Source: Acinetobacter wuhouensis
GTDB lineage: Bacteria > Pseudomonadota > Gammaproteobacteria > Pseudomonadales > Moraxellaceae
Length of the DNA stretch: 64,000 nucleotides
Assembly: GCF_001696605.3 (NCBI RefSeq)
Contig: NZ_CP031716.1
Location: forward strand, 1,116,001 to 1,180,000
Direction of reading: 5' to 3'
Part shown: positions 59,140 to 64,000 of the stretch, one piece after another
How the letters are laid out: each line of letters opens with the position of its first letter
Numbering within the stretch: the stretch's first letter is position 1
Translations under genes and position numbers: made by a program
The notes under the pieces: generated by a model
What the model saw: the letters and a program-made list of their open reading frames with translations, nothing else
What the model was told of the DNA's origin: nothing
Database searches by the model: none

Positions 59140-59991
59140 CTAGACAGTATCGTGGACAATCGATCCCTCTAAATTCTTGAAATATTTCTGTTCAAAGGCT
59201 TCTGGACTTAACCAGCCGTTTGCAGAATGCCTTCTGACCCGATTGTAATAAATCTCAATATAATCAAACAAGACCGCATTCGCCTCTTTTCGAGTCGAAA
59301 ACACACTGCCATGTACCACATGACCTTTTAATGTATGAAAGAAGCTTTCAGTCACTGCATTATCCCAACAGTTTCCACGTCTAGACATACTCTGAGTACA
59401 ATCATTTTTCAGTAACAGCGCTCTAAAATCACGACTACAGTACTGTGAGCCTTGGTCCGAATGAACCATAACACCAGTTGGATAACCCTGACGAGCCATT
59501 GCATAGTTAAACGTATCACACACCAACTGGCGGTCTATTCGATGGCTGGTTTGCCACCCCACGATACGACGGCTAAATAAATCTAGCATCACACATAAAT
59601 ACAACCAACCTTCTTTAGTGCGGATATAGGTAATGTCTGTTGTCCAGACTTTATTAGGCTGAGTAACTGTAAATTGGCGATCCAACAAGTTGGGTGCTGT
59701 AGGCAAACGATGGGTTGAATCAGTCGTATGCTTGTATTTACGCGCAATCCTGCTACGTAAACCAAGCTTTTTTAGCATCCTTCCAATAGTACGTTCGCTC
59801 ATGTTGTAACCTAAATCATGCATGTCATGTACTAATGAAGGTGCACCCAATCGTGCATGATGCTGCCAATATACGGCTTTTAAGTCATTATATTTCTGTG
59901 CCGTATTGGCTTGACGTTTTCGCCAGGCATAATAGCCTGAAGTGCTGACACCTAGGTATTTACAGGCAGAAGATACGGTGACTTCATTCAT
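59140..59991 (-). CDS. IS3-family transposase OrfB (copy 2)
   Basis: 283 aa, identical in sequence to the OrfB at 23704-24555, with the DDE triad intact. It is expressed as an OrfAB fusion by -1 frameshifting. Confidence 0.93.
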   Translation of the reverse strand: MNEVTVSSACKYLGVSTSGYYAWRKRQANTAQKYNDLKAVYWQHHARLGAPSLVHDMHDLGYNMSERTIGRMLKKLGLRSRIARKYKHTTDSTHRLPTAPNLLDRQFTVTQPNKVWTTDITYIRTKEGWLYLCVMLDLFSRRIVGWQTSHRIDRQLVCDTFNYAMARQGYPTGVMVHSDQGSQYCSRDFRALLLKNDCTQSMSRRGNCWDNAVTESFFHTLKGHVVHGSVFSTRKEANAVLFDYIEIYYNRVRRHSANGWLSPEAFEQKYFKNLEGSIVHDTV

Positions 59992-60005
59992 ATCTAGATC
60001 TTGAA

Positions 60006-60299
60006 TTACCGTGTACTTTTCTTGGCATGATCTGTTAGAAAGTACACATGCGCTTTTTTTAAGATGTCATTGGCTTCCTTGAGCTGTTTGACTTCTTTCT
60101 CTAATTCCACGATCCGCTGTTGTTCTGGTGAAAGTTGACGTTTGCTTGAACCTGCCGGATTGGTTTCACGAATCCATTTATCTAATGTTGAATAACCCAC
60201 ACCTAATTTCTGGGCGATTGCAGCTACAGACTCGTGTGAGTTTGAAAGTGCATAATCAATCGCTTGCTGTTTAAATTCGGGACTAAAACGTTTAGCCAT
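60006..60299 (-). CDS. IS3-family transposase OrfA (copy 2)
   Basis: 97 aa from MAKRFSPEF, identical to the OrfA at 23396-23689, with helix-turn-helix and leucine zipper. Confidence 0.9.
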   Translation of the reverse strand: MAKRFSPEFKQQAIDYALSNSHESVAAIAQKLGVGYSTLDKWIRETNPAGSSKRQLSPEQQRIVELEKEVKQLKEANDILKKAHVYFLTDHAKKSTR

Positions 60300-60372
60300 T
60301 TCTTGAATCTCCAAAGATTAAAGTTACGTTATCTTTAGAGGGACGTGCTGTCCATTATTTTGTCTAGGATCA

Positions 60373-61119
60373 TTCTTCTAATTTTTGGCGATGTTCCTCT
60401 GGATCACTTGGAGTGATTTTAAATGATATTGGATCATCTTTATGTGATGAGGTTGTACGTATTTCGAAGTGATTACATCCATTGATGTATGAATATTTTA
60501 CTTCAACGCGAGGGTCAAGAATTCGTATGTACTCATTAACTGCTTTAGCAACTTCTGTTAAAGAGCCTGTAAATTTTTCAGGAATGCTGAGTCCTATGTT
60601 TTGAAACATAGAATGAGTTACTTTATCGGTTACTTCGTTCTCAGTATAAAGCTTTTTGTTGGAATTTTTTCGAAGACGATTTTCTGAAGTTTTTTTCCAT
60701 TGCTTTAAAAGTGATACTGGATATGCAGCAGTCTCTCGATCGATCTTTGTAGCGCAATGAGAGCATAGCCAAATTGCATTGCTAATATGCTTCCTATCTT
60801 TTTCAGTCATTGAACCATCATAGCGAGGACCATTTGAAGCCGCAGCACAAATATGTGCTGCAATACCTGTATCCGTAGTTTTCTCGTCATTTGTAATTTG
60901 TGGTTCTAATGTCTGTTTGTGGCAGTCAGGGTTTGAGCATAGATTCCCCGCTCTGCGACGTAATTTATCTATGGTATCTTTAGTAAAGTTATCGCGAGAA
61001 GTTGTCTTTTTAGGAGAATTTGTAGTAACCCGAGGCTTAGTTTTAGGTGTTGCTTTTGCTTGAGATGGTGTAGTCATGTACGCTGTGAAACAAGTTTGGA
61101 TAAGTCGATTTTGAACCAT
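60373..61119 (-). pseudogene. HNH-domain protein, N-terminal part
   Basis: 249 codons from ATG 61119; ATG 61077 (MTTPSQAKATPK) is an alternative and neither has a good Shine-Dalgarno. A basic Lys/Thr-rich tail (residues 15-45) precedes an HNH nuclease domain with a zinc knuckle: C61-x4-C66, H89 in AAHICAAASNGPRYDG, N114 in SNAIWLC and C119-x2-C122, followed by KIDRETAAYPVSLLKQWK. This pattern is common in HNH nucleases of restriction and anti-phage proteins. The frame ends at the IS terminus. The intact gene would be about 561 aa. Confidence 0.75.
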
Positions 61120-61193
61120 TTAATATTGAAGTCAATAATTTCTAATCACATAAAATAGTTGGTTAAATAAAGTAATAGATAAGACAAACAAAT

Positions 61194-61220
61194 AAAAAGC
61201 CCACTTTCGTGAGCTTCATT
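61194..61220 (-). terminator. terminator of rluE, copy B of a 27-bp direct repeat
   Basis: Identical to 58149-58175: a GAAA-loop hairpin followed by T5 on the minus strand, 23 bp after the rluE stop. With copy A it brackets the HNH gene. Confidence 0.82.
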
Positions 61221-61242
61221 CAATAACTATCAATATTTCGGC

Positions 61243-62031
61243 TTAACGACCATTACGTCCGCGACCACGCGGTGCTTTGGTATTTGGACGAGTTGTACCA
61301 TTGGTACGACGTTTCGGTTTCTCAGAGTCATCCATCTGCCAAATACGTTTAGTACCAGATTTTTTCACAGAACCATCTTTATTCTTACGCACCATTGGCT
61401 TACCACCAGTACCGCCTGGTTTTTTCACATAAGAACGTGAACGATAAGGTTCTTCGGCAGGCACATTTTGGAAGTCTGGGTAAAGTAAAGGTTCAATTTC
61501 TTTAGTTTCACCAGGTTTTAAACCCATTTGAACTAAATCAATAGCGCCAATCTTGGTGCGGATTAAACGTAAAGTTGGGAAACCAACAGCAGAGGTCATA
61601 CGACGAACTTGACGATTACGACCTTCACAGATTGAGATCTCAACCCAAGATGTTGGGATATTGGCACGGAAACGTACAGGAGGATCACGATCCCACAACC
61701 ATTCAGGTTGTTCAACTTTCTCTGCTTTTGCAGGAAGTGTCATACCATCTTTAAGTTCAACACCTTTACGCAACTGCTCTAACGCTTCTTCTGTTACATC
61801 ACCATCAACTTGAACCAAATAAGTTTTAAACTTTTTATTGGCTGGGTTGGTAATAAACTGATTTAAACCACCATGATCTGTTAAAAAGACTAAGCCTTCG
61901 GAATCCATATCTAGACGACCCGCTAAACGCAAAGTCGAGTCATTGACATAGTCAGACATTGTCATATGTGCTTCGTCTTTACGGAACTGGGAGAGGACTC
62001 CGTATGGTTTATTGAGAATGACGATTTTCAT
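61243..62031 (-). CDS. rluE: 23S rRNA pseudouridine synthase, RluE type
   Basis: 262 aa. The RsuA/RluE/RluF-family catalytic Asp is in AGRLDMDSEGLVF near residue 41, with ICEGRNRQVRRM near 135. There is no N-terminal S4 domain, as expected for RluE. The C-terminal 60 residues are a long basic, Gly/Lys/Arg-rich tail (YVKKPGGTGGKPMVRKNKDG onward), longer than in enteric RluE and probably RNA-binding. Confidence 0.88.
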   Translation of the reverse strand: MKIVILNKPYGVLSQFRKDEAHMTMSDYVNDSTLRLAGRLDMDSEGLVFLTDHGGLNQFITNPANKKFKTYLVQVDGDVTEEALEQLRKGVELKDGMTLPAKAEKVEQPEWLWDRDPPVRFRANIPTSWVEISICEGRNRQVRRMTSAVGFPTLRLIRTKIGAIDLVQMGLKPGETKEIEPLLYPDFQNVPAEEPYRSRSYVKKPGGTGGKPMVRKNKDGSVKKSGTKRIWQMDDSEKPKRRTNGTTRPNTKAPRGRGRNGR

Positions 62032-62231
62032 AAAAAATGACTACTTAAATTACATAAAAAAGGTGTAAGTTGAGTTTTATTCAAAAGGGAAATGTGGTTA
62101 TTCCCTGTATAAATCTCAAACAATACTAGAATTCGATTAGACTATTATGCGTGAAGTACAGTCGAAAGTAATGTGAATTGGTAAATATTTTTTAGAATGA
62201 GCCAGCAATAATAAAAGGGAGAGCCTACTCA

Positions 62232-63488
62232 ATGGGTTATCAAAAGATCGTTGTACCTGCAGATGGAGCTAAAATAACTGTAAATGCAGACTTATCACTG
62301 AATGTCCCTAATCATCCGATTATTCCTTTTATAGAAGGCGATGGGATTGGTGTAGATATTACTCCAACAATGAAAACTGTAGTCGATGCAGCAATTTTAA
62401 AAGCGTATGGTGGCAAACGTTCGATCGAATGGATGGAAGTTTATTGTGGTGAAAAAGCCGATAAAATATATGGCAGTTATATGCCAGAAGAAACTTTTGA
62501 AGCTTTACGTGAATATGTTGTGTCAATTAAAGGGCCATTAACCACACCAGTCGGTGGGGGTATTCGTTCGCTAAATGTTGCACTTCGACAAGAATTAGAC
62601 CTCTATGTTTGTGTGCGTCCAGTGCGTTGGTTTAAAGGTGTTCCATCACCTGTACAGCATCCTGAACAAACAGATATGACGATTTTTAGAGAAAACTCTG
62701 AAGATATTTATGCAGGGATTGAATGGAAAGCGGATTCTCCTGAAGCGAAAAAGGTGATCAAATTTCTAAAAGAAGAAATGGGTGTTACCAAGATACGTTT
62801 TGAAGAAAACTGTGGTATCGGGATTAAACCTGTATCCAAAGAAGGGACGCAACGTTTGGTTCGTAAAGCCATTCAATTTGCCATTGATAATGATAAGCCT
62901 TCAGTGACGTTGGTTCACAAAGGTAATATCATGAAATATACCGAAGGTGCATTTAAAGAATGGGGCTATGAGCTTGCAATTGATCGCTTTGGTGGTGAGT
63001 TGATTGATGGTGGTCCTTGGGTGAAAATTAAAAATCCAAAAACAGGCAAAGATATTGTAATTAAAGATGTTATCGCGGATGCTTTTTTACAACAAATTTT
63101 GATGCGTCCTGTGGACTATTCTGTGATTGCAACATTAAATCTCAATGGTGATTATATTTCCGATGCACTTGCTGCTGAAGTTGGGGGAATTGGGATTGCT
63201 CCGGGTGCAAATATTGGTGGAGCTGTTTCTGTTTATGAAGCAACACATGGCACAGCACCTAAATATGCAGGGCAGGATAAAGTAAATCCAGGTTCGATTA
63301 TTCTTTCTGCTGAAATGATGCTACGTGATATGGGCTGGATTGAAGCTGCTGATCTGATTATTAAGGGTATTTCTGGTGCAATTGCAGCAAAGACAGTGAC
63401 CTATGATTTTGAACGCTTAATGCAAGGCGCTAAGTTGCTTCGTTGTTCTGAGTTTGGACAAGCCATAATTCAGCATATGGAAGATTGA
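62232..63488 (+). CDS. icd: isocitrate dehydrogenase, dimeric, NADP-dependent
   Basis: 418-aa homodimeric-type enzyme (isoform I). Marks are [17 protein letters not shown] near residue 32, the substrate-binding [13 protein letters not shown] near 155 with the regulatory Ser of the NSED loop, [12 protein letters not shown] near 235 and [13 protein letters not shown] near 335. AAAAGGGAGAGCC precedes the ATG. The Ser suggests possible control by AceK-type phosphorylation, but no aceK is seen in this window. Confidence 0.95.
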   Translation: MGYQKIVVPADGAKITVNADLSLNVPNHPIIPFIEGDGIGVDITPTMKTVVDAAILKAYGGKRSIEWMEVYCGEKADKIYGSYMPEETFEALREYVVSIKGPLTTPVGGGIRSLNVALRQELDLYVCVRPVRWFKGVPSPVQHPEQTDMTIFRENSEDIYAGIEWKADSPEAKKVIKFLKEEMGVTKIRFEENCGIGIKPVSKEGTQRLVRKAIQFAIDNDKPSVTLVHKGNIMKYTEGAFKEWGYELAIDRFGGELIDGGPWVKIKNPKTGKDIVIKDVIADAFLQQILMRPVDYSVIATLNLNGDYISDALAAEVGGIGIAPGANIGGAVSVYEATHGTAPKYAGQDKVNPGSIILSAEMMLRDMGWIEAADLIIKGISGAIAAKTVTYDFERLMQGAKLLRCSEFGQAIIQHMED

Positions 63489-63522
63489 TTAAAATATTGA
63501 TTTTAATATCATGGTTTTTTTA

Positions 63523-63548
63523 GGGCTTGCGATGTGCAAGCCTTTTTA
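63523..63548 (+). terminator. Rho-independent terminator after icd
   Basis: GGCTTGC (63524-63530), loop GATGT, GCAAGCC (63536-63542), then T5. Confidence 0.82.
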
Positions 63549-63701
63549 TTGATCGGGTTATAGCACGTAGGATATTTACAAGTACATCAACATATAAGAT
63601 AAATTAAGACACTATTCCATTAAAAATGGATACCCTAATTGATCCAGTAGAGGTAGGATGAAATAGTTGTAAGTTTAAAAAGTATGTTCAAGGTTTAATT
63701 T

Positions 63702-64000
63702 ATGAATGAAATGCAAAAAGCAGCAGCTGGGCTTCTTTATGATGCAAATAATAATGCTTCTATATTGGAAATGCGACATCAAGCTAAAGTGAAATTGCAT
63801 GAATTTAATCATTTAAGCCCAGAAAAAAAGAATGAAAGAGAGGAAATTTTAAAAGCATTATTGGGGGAAATTGAGGATAATTTTATTATTGAAGGTCCAT
63901 TTCATTGTGATTATGGTTTCAATATTGAAATTGGTCGTAATTTCTATGCCAATGTAAACTTGGTGATTTTAGATGGTGCAAAAGTCACGATAGGTGACAA
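63702..64000 (+). CDS. maltose/galactoside O-acetyltransferase (5' part)
   Basis: The window ends inside this gene; 99 codons are seen from ATG 63702. The translation MNEMQKAAAGLLYDANNNAS shows the Mac-type N-terminal helix of sugar O-acetyltransferases, and the start of the left-handed beta-helix (GPFHCDYGFNIEIGRNFYANVN, hexapeptide repeats) follows. Acetyl-CoA-dependent acetylation of sugars is the family activity; the substrate is unknown. Confidence 0.8.
   Translation, partial: MNEMQKAAAGLLYDANNNASILEMRHQAKVKLHEFNHLSPEKKNEREEILKALLGEIEDNFIIEGPFHCDYGFNIEIGRNFYANVNLVILDGAKVTIGD

Larger units (their letters stand above)
59135..60372 (-). mobile_element. IS3-family insertion sequence, copy 2 (in the HNH gene)
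   Basis: 1238 bp with the same ends as copy 1 (TGATCCTAGACA and TGTCTAGGATCA), in the opposite orientation and with identical OrfA and OrfB proteins. The target duplication is TTC (59132-59134 and 60373-60375). The terminal TGA supplies a false stop for the N-terminal HNH fragment. Confidence 0.93.

Overview
The window reads as the chromosome of a non-baumannii, environmental Acinetobacter. The base composition is AT-rich. The ben-cat cluster has the gene order associated with Acinetobacter (benABCDE, catA, two small GTPase-like genes, catM, catBCIJFD, with benM and benK beside it). Both isocitrate dehydrogenases, pdxB-epmA, and XerC/D sites of the type found on Acinetobacter plasmids are also present. 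The species cannot be fixed from this sequence alone.

Layout. 1-5.5 kb: a phytate-uptake locus (3' part of a TonB-dependent receptor, a beta-propeller phytase lipoprotein, exbB, exbD, tonB). 6.1-11.1 kb: a LuxR-type regulator followed by two lipoproteins and an outer-membrane protein of unknown function. 11.6-32.2 kb: benzoate and catechol degradation. Benzoate is imported (BenK; BenE is broken), dihydroxylated (BenABC), dehydrogenated to catechol (BenD), ring-cleaved (CatA) and carried through CatB, CatC, CatD, CatIJ and CatF to succinyl-CoA and acetyl-CoA. CatM and BenM are the LysR regulators, and their ATAC-N7-GTAT boxes are visible. A decayed third LysR gene lies upstream of catA. 32.6-36 kb: a diguanylate cyclase, pdxB and epmA. 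36.2-40.7 kb: a small mobile region with a Xer-targeting IS1202-family element, a dif-like site, a P-loop ATPase gene split by an IS3-family element, and a second dif-like site in inverse orientation. 40.9-57.6 kb: core genes (cca, maeB, a c-di-GMP phosphodiesterase, rsmE, metF, ahcY behind an SAH riboswitch, several small envelope or unknown genes, monomeric icd). 57.6-64 kb: a PaaI-like thioesterase, an HNH nuclease gene split by a second copy of the benE insertion sequence, rluE, dimeric icd and the start of a maltose O-acetyltransferase.

Mobile DNA is the main theme. Four insertion sequences are present and three of them break genes: benE, the Sll1717-type P-loop ATPase and the HNH protein. 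In all three cases exact target duplications allow the original reading frame to be rebuilt in frame (about 395, 513 and 561 codons). The fourth element sits exactly 5 bp from the XerC arm of the first dif-like site. The most unusual structures are the P-loop gene between two inverted Xer sites, the HNH gene bounded by duplicated copies of a transcription terminator, the LysR pseudogene at the catA operator, and the pair of dynamin-like GTPases embedded in the catabolic cluster.
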